NCBI GenBank assembly: GCA_019925095.2
Contig: CM034408.1
Coordinates: 4,651,001-4,715,000, forward strand
DNA from: Dendrolimus kikuchii
Lineage: Eukaryota > Arthropoda > Insecta > Lepidoptera > Lasiocampidae
Direction: 5' to 3'
DNA: 64,000 nt
Shown here: positions 42,638 to 53,407 of the stretch, piece after piece
Numbering within the stretch: the stretch's first letter is position 1
Layout: every line of letters starts with the position of its first letter
Program-made: the position numbers and the translations under genes
The notes under the pieces: generated by a model
Databases searched by the model: none
The model's input: the letters and a program-made list of their open reading frames with translations, nothing else
Told to the model about the DNA's origin: nothing

Positions 42638-43129
42638 CCTCTGTAAGTTTTATTTGCGACCAATATTTTTTAGTATATTATAAGTTATCGAAGGATCTTA
42701 AAAAGTTACTTTACGTGTAAGAGAGTATTAGGAAGGAATATCAATCGATCAATAAGAAATGTAGCTCTGAAAAAGTCCTGAATTCTACATAACTAGATGG
42801 AGCCACAGACATTATTCTCTAGCTTTTAGACGTTTTAGTGCTTAAAACGTTTTTTTTAGACCAAATGAGATGGAAGTTGAAAATATTTTCTTAAGACTGA
42901 TTTTTTTCAAAGTATGTTTTGGATAATAAAACATCAAAAAGTGAGAGGACTTATTATTTATTCGTAGGGGGAGAACGACTGGTGACGCCATCTAGTTATG
43001 TAGGACTTACGAGCTGTTCAGAGTGAATTTCTTTATTGGACGATTGGCATTATTAGTATCTTGTTTCATACTTTAAGACAGATGAAAAAACACAATGTTT
43101 TTACTTTGTTGCTATCTATAGAATATCTA
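42638..43129. other. Nischarin 3' UTR and downstream flank
   Basis: An AATAAA at 42925-42930 gives a ~290 base 3' UTR for nischarin. Nothing else is recognised. Confidence 0.5.
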
Positions 43130-43456
43130 TATATATAAAAGAAAGTCGTGTTAGTTACATTATTTATAACTTAAGAACGGCTGTACCGATTTGGCTGAAA
43201 ATTGGTGGGGAGGTAGCTTAGAACCAGGAGACGGACATAGGATACTTTTTATCCCGTTGGAACCGGTAGGTGGCGCTGAGATCGGGTTCTAGAATCCTCC
43301 TAATCACCTAGACCGATTTTGGTGATTTTGTTTTTGTGTGTTTGAGTGGGTCCGCGGATGGTTTAAAACCACAATTAGAACCGGTAGGTGGCGCTGGGAT
43401 CGGGTCCTAGATTTTTATTTTTTCAGAGCAGGACAACGTCTGCCGGGGCCGCGAAT
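43130..43456 (-). repeat. H-group repeat, reverse of 15188-15512
   Basis: TATATATATAAAAGAAAGTC, two GGAACCGGTAGGTGGCGCTG blocks, and CGTCTGCCGGGGCCGC at the head end. Confidence 0.7.
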
Positions 43457-43539
43457 ATTAGAATAAATCTGTTGCTGATGTCGAGTTTATATAATTAATT
43501 TAAAACTGAGAAAATTCAGGACTTTTTAGGATCGGCAGA

Positions 43540-43755
43540 TTTCGAAAATGAAAATTTTAACATTTTTGTCTATCTGTTAAAGCATCACGTGAAAAGTACT
43601 GAACGGAATTGAATGAAACTCTACACAGAGCTGGCACATATCCCGGGTCACGACTTGGTATAATTTTTATCTCGATAAACGATGTCTTTTCCGTGGGACA
43701 GACGAACATAGCCAAAAAATTGGCGAGACTTTTGTCTCGTCGTTGGAATTCACTG
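43540..43755 (+). repeat. AT-rich dispersed repeat next to an M1 MITE
   Basis: TTTTGTCTATCTGTTAAAGC, ATCACGTGAAAAGTACTGAA, TATCCCGGGT and GGGACAGACGAACATAGCCA. Related to 55850-55990 and to the two halves flanking the M1 copy at 63.4 kb. Confidence 0.6.
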
Positions 43756-44010
43756 TGGCTACGTTCCATTAGGGACTACGACCACGTTCACGAACGCGGT
43801 TTATCCCGTTGCAACTTACATGCCGGCGTTCCAATCGTAAACCCAACTGGAACGGTTATTCGATCCACCTCTTGACATGGGTTGTCGTGAGCGTGTGTGA
43901 TCGAAAATGATGACGTCATGAGTGTCGTTTTCGCCACGACCACAACGACCGCGGTCGCCTTGTGGAACGGCTAACGGAGCATTTTGGGCGATGTGAGCTG
44001 AATTGAATGC
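43756..44010. mobile_element. M1 MITE, right end decayed
   Basis: GGCTACGTTCCATTAGGGAC through CATCTTGACATGGG-type and GACCGCGGTCGCC blocks. The right terminus reads GAATTGAATGCG where other copies have ACTAATGGAACG. Confidence 0.65.
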
Positions 44011-44402
44011 GTTTCTCTGGCAATGTGTATTATAAAAATGTAGGTAGGTATAGATAAAGTAGCTTCGAGAAGTTTTTGCTTTTTTAGTAGTATTTGTATA
44101 TTTACAGGAATTTTAAACTTGAAATTTAAAATTCCTTGTACAGTCAGCAAAAAGAGTTCGTTACATTTTGAAAAAGAAAATATATTTCCAATCAAAAGTC
44201 AATAATGAAAGTCCAATAAATAATAATTATTTACATTGCTAATTGTTGTGATGTCTGACAATTTGGTTTTAGTTTGATAATTAATGAATTATGTAATTGA
44301 TTTTATTTGTAGTTCATTCTTGTTATTTACTAGTTACTGAACTACAGTGTTATCATTTATTGCTAATTGTTGTTATTTAATATTAAATTTGTTAATTAAA
44401 AA

Positions 44403-44595
44403 TGGTTGGCTGAAACGTGGTCGAGGTAAGCTTTTGATTTTCCAAATGAAAGAAGTTTTGTATAATTTGTACAAATATTTCGAAAATGAGTGCAATAGCA
44501 ATCAGAGCAGTATTATGACTCCCGCTCAATTGGTTGGTAAATCAACTGGAATATCGTTGACTTCTATCAGAAAGGTGCTACCAGAAAGCAGATAA
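44403..44595 (+). pseudogene. Possible transposon helix-turn-helix fragment
   Basis: A frame from 44446 (49 aa) or continuous from about 44402 reads MKEVLYNLYKYFENE, then LVGKSTGISLTSIRKVL. This layout (a K-E-V helix, a gap, then an A-x-x-TG-x-S-x-x-T/S-x-x-R helix-turn-helix) recalls the N-terminal domain of insect DDE-transposase-type proteins, but only this piece is present and AATAAATAAAA follows the stop. A retrocopied or domesticated fragment is possible; confidence is low. Confidence 0.3.
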
Positions 44596-44709
44596 ATACC
44601 TGCTTATAAAAATAAATAAAAAATATTAGTTTCTTTATTTATGTGCTGACCGTACATTACTACAAACGCAAAAACGTCTCCAAGCTAATTTACCTGTACA
44701 TACATGTAA

Positions 44710-45700
44710 AAGAAGCCGCTGACAGGCCACCACCCAAAGCCCGAGATGGCCATGGAACGCCGACGAATGGCCAACTAAGCCGTAAACAAAGCGAACGCAA
44801 AGCCCGCGAAGGCCATCGGATGCCGCAGGCTGGCCAAAACGAGAGCTGTTGGGTGACCACCGTTACATGTGGGAAGGTTCCAACGGCTCTAAACACCGCC
44901 ACAGACGGGTAGTCGCCCGCCGAAGCTAGGCTTGTGTAGTACATGTACTATGTACTAAAAGGAATAAATTCTCGACACTGAATTAAACGAACTATTCATG
45001 CTCCGTTGTAGGACATCGTTCATTTAGTACTTCGTCGTTCGTGATCGTATAGAAGTCTGAATTCGCGATGTATTTATTCTTTGTCACTGGTACTATACTA
45101 CAAACTGTCGCACAACCAAAACGGAACGCGGCTGCACCTGACTGAACGAGGGGCAAGGATATGGTTATATTCTGATTCTAAAATAAACTGACAAATACCT
45201 ATAAAATTTTGATATCTTATATAATACATTACGAAAAAAGTATCACAGATGTTTTAATGTCTAAATAACTTATGTAAAAAATAAACGGGTATTGATTAGA
45301 ATAACCGTCCTAAGCCTGCAAAGTATGAAGGAAAATCAAAATATAACTCGCTATTCATTCGGTGTACTAAACTGTACCAAATGCACTAAAATATTGATTA
45401 CAATGACAGTCCTAAGCCTGCAAAGTATGCAGGAAAATCAAAATATAATTCTTATTCGTTCAGTGTACTAATCTGTACTAAAAGACCGAATTAGGACATC
45501 TGACCAATTGTACTAGTATGGATCGCTCCGTTCAGTGACCGAGCAAGAACAAGCCTAGCCGAAGCCGGGCTAAAGAGGTTATCCTCGAGGCCCCACCTCC
45601 TCGCTGCTTCTAAAGGCCAGAGGAAGAACACCCCCACAACACAATGATACGTAAAACATATACATTTTTACACAACTAATAATGCCTCCCGACTTATCTG
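44710..45700 (+). repeat. X-family repeat interrupted by a ~600 bp insertion
   Basis: 44710-44935 (GACAGGCCACCACCCAAAGC, GAGATGGCCATGGAACGCCG, GGGTAGTCGCCCGCCG) and 45535-45700 (AGCCTAGCCGAAGC, GGCCCCACCTCCTCGCTGC) are the two parts seen fused at 13.7-14.3 kb. The insert 44936-45534 starts near GTACATGTACTATGTAC and contains two ~103 bp direct repeats (from 45291 and 45394; shared CCTAAGCCTGCAAAGTATG). Confidence 0.55.
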
Positions 45701-46152
45701 CATAGAAGACCAATTTCAGTAGCTCGCGGCAGTGTACGAATCGTGTAAGCGGGACAGAGCTAAGAATGCATAGCGAGTAAAAGTCTGCCAATTCAGCTTG
45801 CGATTAAAATTCTATATAGATTATTTACATGTCGGAAACCGGTCTGCATATTTATCTGCACAAACGTTGTGTAGAATTTGTAACCTTAATAATTATTAAG
45901 AAACTCGACGTCACTGTGACGTCTTAAGTTGTAGATTACTCGAAGTAGAACGTTATTAATGATCTGCATGATAACTATTCCACGTTGTGTATTGAATACT
46001 GAATGTGATATTTTAATATTAAATTCATTTAGTTTTAAGAATATTAATAATAATAATTTTCTCGCGATTCCCCATGATGGTAACCTCGTGAATGCCGAGA
46101 AAGAAAATCAAAATATATTTATATTACTTACGCGATTAATGCCATTTGAAAC
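45701..46152. other. Intergenic, nothing recognised
   Basis: AT-rich with one GTCACTGTGACGTC palindromic patch at 45912-45924. No gene seen. Confidence 0.4.
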
Positions 46153-46379
46153 CTGTAGGGTTATTCATAACCGTCGGGAACATTTCCGTGTCCGAACGAG
46201 AAGCTCCCGAACGAATCAATTTGCAATCGGACGGAACGTGAAACGAACGCATTCGAGAATGTGTTTCCGACAGGTTTTGTTAGTAGCGTTTCACGCTCCG
46301 ACTGATTGCAAATTGATTCATTCGCGAACTTCCTGTTCGGACGCGTAAACTTTCCTAACGTTTGTAAATAACCCTACCG
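46153..46379. mobile_element. 227 bp foldback element
   Basis: CTGTAGGGTTATTCATAACC at the left is inverted as GTAAATAACCCTACCGG at the right. CAATTTGCAATCGGACGG and CCGACTGATTGCAAATTG pair, as do GTGTCCGAACGAGAAG and TTCCTGTTCGGACGCG. The centre is near 46268. It is a near full-length palindrome. Confidence 0.75.
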
Positions 46380-46785
46380 GAATCTACAATCATAATACCG
46401 ATAGTAGTGTCAGTGAATGGAATAATAACGAAGAGACTTGACCGTGATCTTGAAAGGCTCTTGTTTGGTGTCTGGCTGAAGGGTCGCATGCAGTTAGGGT
46501 TGCCATCTTTTTTGAATAAAATATATTGTTGAAGCTGTAAAAATATATTACTATTGGGAAATTTAGCTAAAAAAAATTTATTTTTCATGATTTATTTTAT
46601 TGTTGCATTTTCTATATATATTTATGTACTACTTTTTGCTTTGGCCAGCAAAGATCTATTGTTTTTAAACTAATCATAAATATTTGAACATAAAGCACGA
46701 CACTGAAATTAGCGATGAAAGTATAGTACCTTTCGCATATATTTTTTCTATAATAAATCGTACAATTGGCTAAAATATAGTACGA

Positions 46786-46788
<3 letters not shown>

Positions 46789-46868
<80 letters not shown>
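46789..46868. repeat. (TA)40 microsatellite
   Basis: Forty uninterrupted TA units. The 90-codon minus-strand frame over it is a repeat artefact. Confidence 0.95.
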
Positions 46869-46869
<1 letters not shown>

Positions 46870-47204
46870 CAGCACGGTTGGCAACTCTACATGCAGTAGG
46901 CACCTCTGTTAGACATGGCCCGAGTTGTGAGAAGGTCTCTATCTATCTCGGAAGCTTTAACCACCAGTAGCCTGGATCCTAGGCCGCACTGCCAGTAGAG
47001 ATCTGTTCTTATATATTATATTAATATATGTCAGTTTTTTCATATCCTAGAACGTCAGTGCAGCAAGCACCTTGTAGCTGCTTTTTTATTTTTCGTCAGT
47101 TATTGATATTTATTAATAATTTGGCAAAAAAAATAATGTCACCAAAAAATGTAGTTAGTTACAAAGTCCTGCACCCACCTGTCCTAATACCCACACGATT
47201 TGTT

Positions 47205-47560
47205 TAAACTGTAAAGAATAATGTTGAAATTTGAAATAATTTTGCACCTTTGTGAGGACACAGCCTATTCAGCGTTTTACATCGATTGTACACAATACGC
47301 TCAGAGTGGCAGGCATAGACCAATATTTGGCAGTAGTTCCACCATTCCCGGTCACGCCCACGATATGGTTAAAGAATCATTTAAATAATTTGAAATAAAA
47401 TATGCATTTGAATAATTTTGCACCTTTAAAGACAAATTATTATTGTGAGGACACAGCCTATTCAGCGTTTTACATCGAATTTTACACAATACGCTCAGAG
47501 TGGCAGTCATAGACCAATATTTAGAAATAGTTCCACCATTCATCCCGGTCACGTATTACT
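47205..47560 (+). repeat. Two direct repeats, offset 193 bp
   Basis: GTGAGGACACAGCCTATTCA begins at 47252 and again at 47445, followed in both by TACACAATACGCTCAGAGTG and ATAGTTCCACCATTC-like sequence. About 100 bp are nearly identical. Confidence 0.8.
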
Positions 47561-47830
47561 CGTTCTTTGTTATAATAATCCATTGTTTGTGGATAAATAA
47601 CTATTTCCCGAACAGGCCCGCCTTTGGCCGTGAGTACAGAGATGCTGTGGTACCCGGGCGCAAAGACCTAGACAAACCGATAATCTACATACACATACTT
47701 ACCATGGGTAATCTGGTAATTTTGAAAATTAATTAACCTCATTAACGAGCTCATTCACACGGAAACAAAATGAACCTCTTTTACTATTTTTATTTAACTG
47801 ATCACTTTGTCATTATATTAAAATCTTAAA

Positions 47831-48004
47831 CCCCTTCCACACGATACGATTTCATTGCCAATCAGATTTGCCGATTGGATTGGATACAATCGAATCGAAC
47901 GGTCCCGACCAACTAATGACTGGATTTCATATTTCTATCCACACTACACAATTTGATTGTCAATCTAGTCAATTTGGTCATAAAATTGTATCGTGTGGAA
48001 GCAA
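47831..48004. mobile_element. MITE with CTTCCACACGATAC ends
   Basis: CCCCTTCCACACGATACGAT at the left and ATTGTATCGTGTGGAAGCAA at the right are inverted; inner CAATCAGATTTGCC / TTGATTGTCAATCT parts pair weakly. Confidence 0.7.
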
Positions 48005-48747
48005 CTTTTGTATAAAAACCTTTTTTGTATTATTAACAAACTATATCTGTTTACTTATCTATGTCTGGGTCTATCCTACAATGAAGCCATTTATATATTC
48101 AAATTCGTAATCTAGACGTGTCATTTTCACTAAGCGATTGTCTAAAAGCAGTCGCTTTAGGGCCCCTGAGCAGATAACAATAATTGAAATAAAAATTAAT
48201 GTACTAGTAATTAATATATTAAATGTGCATAAAAACGAATTATATTGACTTTTAAAGTATTACTATTGTGATTATTATAACGAATAATATTTTATTTTGT
48301 GATGGATGATAAAAATTTGTAAAATAAAGTTTAACTTTTAATATCTAAGAGTTTTATTTTGCCTACAATTTAATGATCGGTTCATATAAATTTAGTCTTG
48401 GTAAGCAGTTTGTAACGGTCGTGGAAGAGGCCTTATGGGGCGCCGCCTGTCAGGACCTGCGAAATGGCTAGGCCAAATACTTGTGACCTTGGCATAAACA
48501 CGAAGGACGGAACATCCGAGGGGTTTTAGTACGTATCCCCAATTTTTATGTGTGAAAGTATGCTTTACTGATTAAAGACTTCATAACACTGTTACCAGCA
48601 TAGTATATTGAGTATATAGAGTACCAGAACTATACATATAAACGACAAGACAGAGGTAGAGTGCAGCCCTCTATGCATAGACTTATCGGGCTGATATTCT
48701 AATATGACAAAGTGGTTTTCACATCTCGCATGTCACATCAGACTGAT
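48005..48747. other. Intergenic, nothing recognised
   Basis: AT-rich with a GC-richer patch at 48410-48480 (GGGGCGCCGCCTGTC). No gene or shared repeat identified. Confidence 0.4.
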
Positions 48748-48990
48748 ATTCGTGCAGGAACGGAGAAAGAATACAATTTCCTGCGGCCGGGCGGCCTGTC
48801 GTAAGAGGCGACAAAACAACCCACAGCCAGGTGGTAGGGCATTTGCCCGACTGGATGGCTACCACCCCTGGTCTAAAGTATGTCGCCATAACAACCTTGA
48901 GTTGTGTTCCGGCATTAGTGACCAGGATCCAGTCTCCCTTAAGAGAGCAGCAGCGCATTTGTAGCGTCTTTGGTGTTACAAAAAAAAAAA
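48748..48990 (+). repeat. S1 short retroposon, tail replaced by poly-A
   Basis: TTCGTGCAGGAACGGAGAAA to GCGTCTTTGGTGTTACA then A13. The last ~65 bp of the usual tail are absent, so polyadenylation or priming happened at an internal site. Confidence 0.75.
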
Positions 48991-49327
48991 AAATTCTAAC
49001 ATCCCCGACCGTGGCGTGGCAATGGCATTTCTTGTTAGCGGTGCTAGTGCCACCCCAACGTGGCGAGTCCCACACTCCTTACCGCGTTTCCCCCGCAGTT
49101 GATACTCCTCAAACTGATTTTCTTTCGTTAAAACAAGAGTTTGTAACTTTATTGTACAAAAATGTACTTATATAAAATCAAGAACATTAATATACAAGTA
49201 CAATCGGCGGTCTTGTCGTCTATGGCAGTTGCTTCCAGACAACGTTTGGATGGAGTATAAAAAGGACAACAAAAGTCGGTAGTTGTTAAACTAGCACTCG
49301 CACAATAATTTAATTTATTAATTAATA

Positions 49328-49666
49328 CATACATACATAACTTCACGCCAGTTCCCTTGCGGGGTAGGCACGAACAACAGAGTGCCATTCAGGCTTATTC
49401 TTACACACCTCACTTGCTTCTTTGACATTCATAACTCTTGTCATGCACGCTCGTCTGTTCCTAAGGCTCCTGACATCACCTTCTGCTAGTACACGATCAA
49501 TTTGATCATGGAAGGTGTGTCGTGGCCTTCCACGACTTCTGCATCCATCCACTTTTGCATTGTATATCTGTTTAGTCATTCTTTCATCATGCATTCTTTC
49601 CACATGCCCGAACCACCGGAACATTCCTTTCCTTACCTTCACCCCGACTCTTTCAGACCAACTCTC
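49328..49666 (-). mobile_element. R-family LINE 3' end, longest copy, 12 bp target duplication
   Basis: Encodes on the minus strand 99 codons including GMFRWFGHVERMHDERMTKQ and the [15 protein letters not shown] tail. TATTAATTAATA is repeated exactly at 49316-49327 and 49667-49678, marking the insertion ends. Confidence 0.85.
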
Positions 49667-49679
49667 TATTAATTAATAA

Positions 49680-50029
49680 ATAGTAATATATAAGATAATT
49701 AAATAAATATAAACAACAATATATAATTATGTAACTACTACAATACATATATTATATACTTATAAAAGTAAACAACAATACTATAGTTTGAGATAGTAAT
49801 CTTTAACTAATCTGTTAAAAGAAGGTAATATGTCCATATATATGTAGGTGTGGATTTGAAATCGGGGAACTGTCGCCAGTCGCCTTCTATCTCACCCCCA
49901 GTTGAGTACCGTAAAGTAGGTAAAGGCATTTATTATATTAACAACATTAATTTCATTTCTATCTCGAATTGTGCCCATGCGAGACCATAAGAGGAGTCGG
50001 AATAGATGGTTAATCATCAACCCAACATT
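49680..50029. other. Intergenic, AT-rich, nothing recognised
   Basis: No gene and no shared repeat. Confidence 0.4.
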
Positions 50030-50130
50030 GATTACCCATTCAGTGGTTTTTGCAACAGATTTCATCGTATCTCAAATCCCTGCCGGAATGCATGCGCCGC
50101 TTACGGAGTTTTGTAACCTAACGTGCATAT

Positions 50131-51513
50131 GGGTCAAATAATAGTACATTATGGTACTAGTGTGTAACATTGGTGATTACCGCCGAGGCGCCATTGAGAC
50201 TCGAGCCGTAGGCGAGGGTCTTAAGAGAGCCGAGGACGGTAATCATCAATACACACGTGTATCATACGACGTTTTCAACACACTTGTGAATAAAATAACA
50301 ACAAAAACTCATTTTATTTAGTAGATAAAAAAAAGTTATATATGAGTGAAAGTTTTATTTATTAAACACGTACGAGTTAAAATTATCTATTTAAATAAGA
50401 AGTTGCATGAAATGAGCAAGCAATAGGAACATTAATTTATTTGTTCTATAGAACACGATCTTTTTTTTTGAATAAAAACTTTTTTAAGAACAAAGCAACT
50501 CAACCAATAAAATTAAAAAAAAAAATCTATAACTCACTAGTGCGTTATAATGTTTTTTACTCACAGTTTGATAATGGGTGTCATTCTGTGCCTAATTGCG
50601 GTGACCATAGAGCCACTTTATGATCAAGTGTGTTGAAATAGTACATTATGGTACTAGTGTGTAACATTGGTGATTACCGCCGAGGCGCCATTGAGACTCG
50701 AGCCGTAGGCGAGGGTCTTAAGAGAGCCGAGGACGGTAATCATCAATACACACGTGTATCATACGACGTTTTTCAACACACTTGTGAATAAAATAACAAC
50801 AAAAACTCATTTTATTTAGTAGATAAAAAAAAGTTATATATGAGTGAAAGTTCTATTTATTAAACGCGTACGAGTTAAAATTATCTATTTAAATAAGAAG
50901 TTGCATGAAATGAGCAAGCAATAGGAACATTAATTTATTTGTTCTATAGAACACAATCTTTTTTTTTTAATAAAAACTTTTTTAAGAACAAAGCAACTCA
51001 ACCAATAAAATTAAAAAAAAAATCTATAACTCACTAGTGAGTTATAATGTTTTTTACTCACAGTTTGATAATGGGTGTCATTCTGTGCCTAATTGCGGTG
51101 ACCATAGAGCCACTTTATGAGCAAGTGTGTTGAAAAAAAGTTTTACATGTCTACAGGAGAAGACTACAAATGTTGGAACAATATATTATATGTTTTGATT
51201 CGCAAACATGGATTGCTATATGAAAAGTTGTTTAATTTTTACGTTTCTATAATTAAGTTTATTTTTTGTTAATAGATTATTTTTCAATGTCTACCACACT
51301 GAGGTATTCAGTATCCGAACAGTCCTCAGTAGGAGACATTTTGGTTTAAACGAGAGCAATAAAAAAATAATATTTGTTAAAATACAAAAGACTGTCAAAT
51401 CTAACACACCCACAACATAATCTAATATAGTAATAAAAATACATGAATAAATAATGTATATATAATATGGAATTTATGTAACTTGAACACTCTTCCATTT
51501 TTGTGTTTGACCC
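50131..51513. mobile_element. Unclassified DNA transposon, 8 bp inverted ends, 4 bp target duplication
   Basis: The ends are GGGTCAAA and TTTGACCC; ATAT is duplicated at 50127-50130 and 51514-51517. Inside, a 497 bp unit occurs twice in tandem (from 50144 and 50641), nearly identical. Each unit has a hairpin (TGGTGATTACCGCCGAGG / CCGAGGACGGTAATCATCA) and a TTCAACACACTTG...CAAGTGTGTTGAA inverted pair ~360 bp apart. No transposase frame, so it would need an enzyme in trans. Superfamily not assigned. Confidence 0.7.
50144..51134 (+). repeat. Tandem 497 bp duplication
   Basis: Copy 1 50144-50640, copy 2 50641-51134. They differ by only a handful of changes (e.g. CACGTACGAG/CGCGTACGAG, ATGATCAAG/ATGAGCAAG, A/T-run lengths), so the duplication is recent. 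Confidence 0.9.
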
Positions 51514-51655
51514 ATATTGTTACAATTACCATGTGCTGATGGTGAAAGAAAATATTGCAATGAAATCGGCACATCGAGATAAACGATGTGTGAAACCCGC
51601 TAATGCATGTACAGTGCATGGCAAATTTATGGGCTGATATTGTTTATATGTAAAT

Positions 51656-52147
51656 CGTGGTGATTATGGGGCTTAGGACCTGCATTTAGTCAATGGTCGT
51701 GGGGTTCGAATCCTGGCAATAAAATTGTAATGTAGCTTATGGGAGCCCAGCGTTACAGTTCTAAGTTTTTTTGCGTATGCCTCACTACGAACAATACTGG
51801 AATCATCATTTCCCAGCTGAGGCCAGTATTTGTATCGTATGTAGAGCTCGCTTAGCCTTAGAGGCTTACGCAAGTAAAACTTACAGGTATAATGCCGGGT
51901 TAGTAGATGTAACACCAAATAAAACTAGCTCCATTTCCTAACTTAATTTATTGTCTTAATAATACTTTAATTACATTTTAACATGTCTACATTCTTAACG
52001 GTATTCTTAAAATTACACGAAACTTAAAAACAATATTTACAAACATTAAAAAATTATACGTCCACTTAGTCAAATCTTTTATTAACGTCAAGGCACACTG
52101 ACGTAAAGCCCAAGCGCATCAAAACGTCAATCTTTAAATTTATATAG
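51656..52147. other. Intergenic, one tRNA-like motif
   Basis: GGGGTTCGAATCCTGGC at 51701 resembles a B box in a SINE head, but no acceptor stem forms. Nothing else is recognised. Confidence 0.4.
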
Positions 52148-52676
52148 CACTAGCTATGCCCGCGAGGTCGTCCGCGTGGAATTTGTTTCCAAATCCCCCC
52201 CCGATTTTGAAACATTTTTCATTACTGCTACGCTCCTATTGATCTTAGCGTGATGATATATAATAGCCTTCCTCGATAAATGGGCTATCCAACACTGAAA
52301 GAATTTTTCAAATCAGACCAGTAGTTTCTGAGATTAGCGCGTTTAAACAAACAAATAAACTGTTCAGCTTTATATATTAGTATAAGATATTTATCTAGAC
52401 ATTTATAATAAAACTGTAGAGGTCGAATTTCTGTACAATGAAAAAAAATGCTATAAACCGAGTCAGGGGGATGTAAGAAGTGAAATAGAACTAATTAAGA
52501 CTTTTAAATTTTTTTGTTTATCTGTTTGTACCAGCTAATCTCCGAAACGACTGAACCGATTTAAATGAACTTTTGTATGGTGGTAGCTTATATCCCTGGT
52601 CAACATATAGGATACTTTTGATCTCGATAGTTAAAAAACCGCACCACGCGGGCGAAGTCACGGGCTTCAGCTAGTA
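52148..52676. repeat. Two H-group repeats, tail to tail
   Basis: 52148-52390 runs forward from ACTAGCTATGCCCGCGAGGT to ATATTAGTATAAG. 52391-52676 runs in reverse, ending AAGTCACGGGCTTCAGCTAGT. They are different subtypes (the first like 61480-61744, the second like 36388-36700). The outer ends both carry the CTAGCT head. Confidence 0.7.
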
Positions 52677-53002
52677 CACAATATATTAAATGCAAATGAC
52701 ATATTTCTGAAATAAACGAATTATTATTATTTCTATCGAGATAAATAAGAGGGGCTCGTTGTCTTCCACGGGTGTCGTTTTATCTCTGTAGAAATGTGTG
52801 CATGACATTGTGAAGATAGATGTAAATTTTTAGTTCGAAGGTTCTATGCGCTTTGACTCTGCGTGAGCATGCCTTGAGCCTTATGAAAAAGAACATGAAA
52901 GAAGACTTGAAACAATATGACCTCGAAAGCTTCTAATTTCTTTTGCATTTAGTACACATAGAAAAACACTGATAGATTTTCAACCAACGTTATTTTAGAC
53001 AG
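52677..53002. other. Intergenic, nothing recognised
   Basis: No gene or shared repeat. Confidence 0.4.
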
Positions 53003-53407
53003 GGATTCCCAAAGTGGTCGAAATTGGTTTCCCAGGAGTCGATATAAACGAACTGATTTTGGAGGCCGACGAGGTTCAAACATCGACCCCTATTAATTCA
53101 CAAGTTATTATTATTTCAAAGAATAATTACCTGCTTAAGTATTTTTTAGGTAATTTGTATTAATAATCATTAATTACACTTGATATTTACTGAATTTTAT
53201 GAACATTTATTTTGTTAAATTTTGATGAGAAAATGATGTCAAGTTTACTCACTTAACCAACCAAAACTTTTTAGATTGGTAAGTATTTTGTATTATTAAA
53301 AAAAAACTAGAGATAGCATTTTAAAAGTAATTTGGCTATGGGGGTCTGAGGTATCAGTTCATTTTGGAAAAGGGGTCTCTTGCCCTAAATTGTTTGAGAA
53401 TCCCTAA
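53003..53407. mobile_element. hAT-like MITE
   Basis: CAGGGATTCCCAAAGTGG at the left and TTGTTTGAGAATCCCT at the right are an imperfect inverted pair of the hAT type. Inner GAGGCCGACGAGG and GGGGTCTGAGG blocks recall the 7.65-8.23 kb element. Confidence 0.5.

Larger units (their letters stand above)
50030..51655 (+). repeat. T-family SINE split by a 1.38 kb element
   Basis: The SINE head (CCCTGCCGGAATGCATGCGC, AACCTAACGTGCATAT) ends at 50130 and the SINE resumes at 51514 (ATATTGTTACAATTACC, CGAGATAAACGATGTGTGAA). The consensus has a single GTGCATATTGTTAC at this point. Confidence 0.75.

Noticed and set aside
44690..44944. 84- to 89-codon frames on both strands near 44.7-44.9 kb
   Set aside because: Both cover the X repeat, whose other copy at 13.7 kb has the frames broken.
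46612..46884. 90-codon frame with alternating Tyr-Ile
   Set aside because: Translation of the (TA)40 microsatellite.
47252..47555. CRISPR or satellite array
   Set aside because: Only two copies; a simple local duplication.
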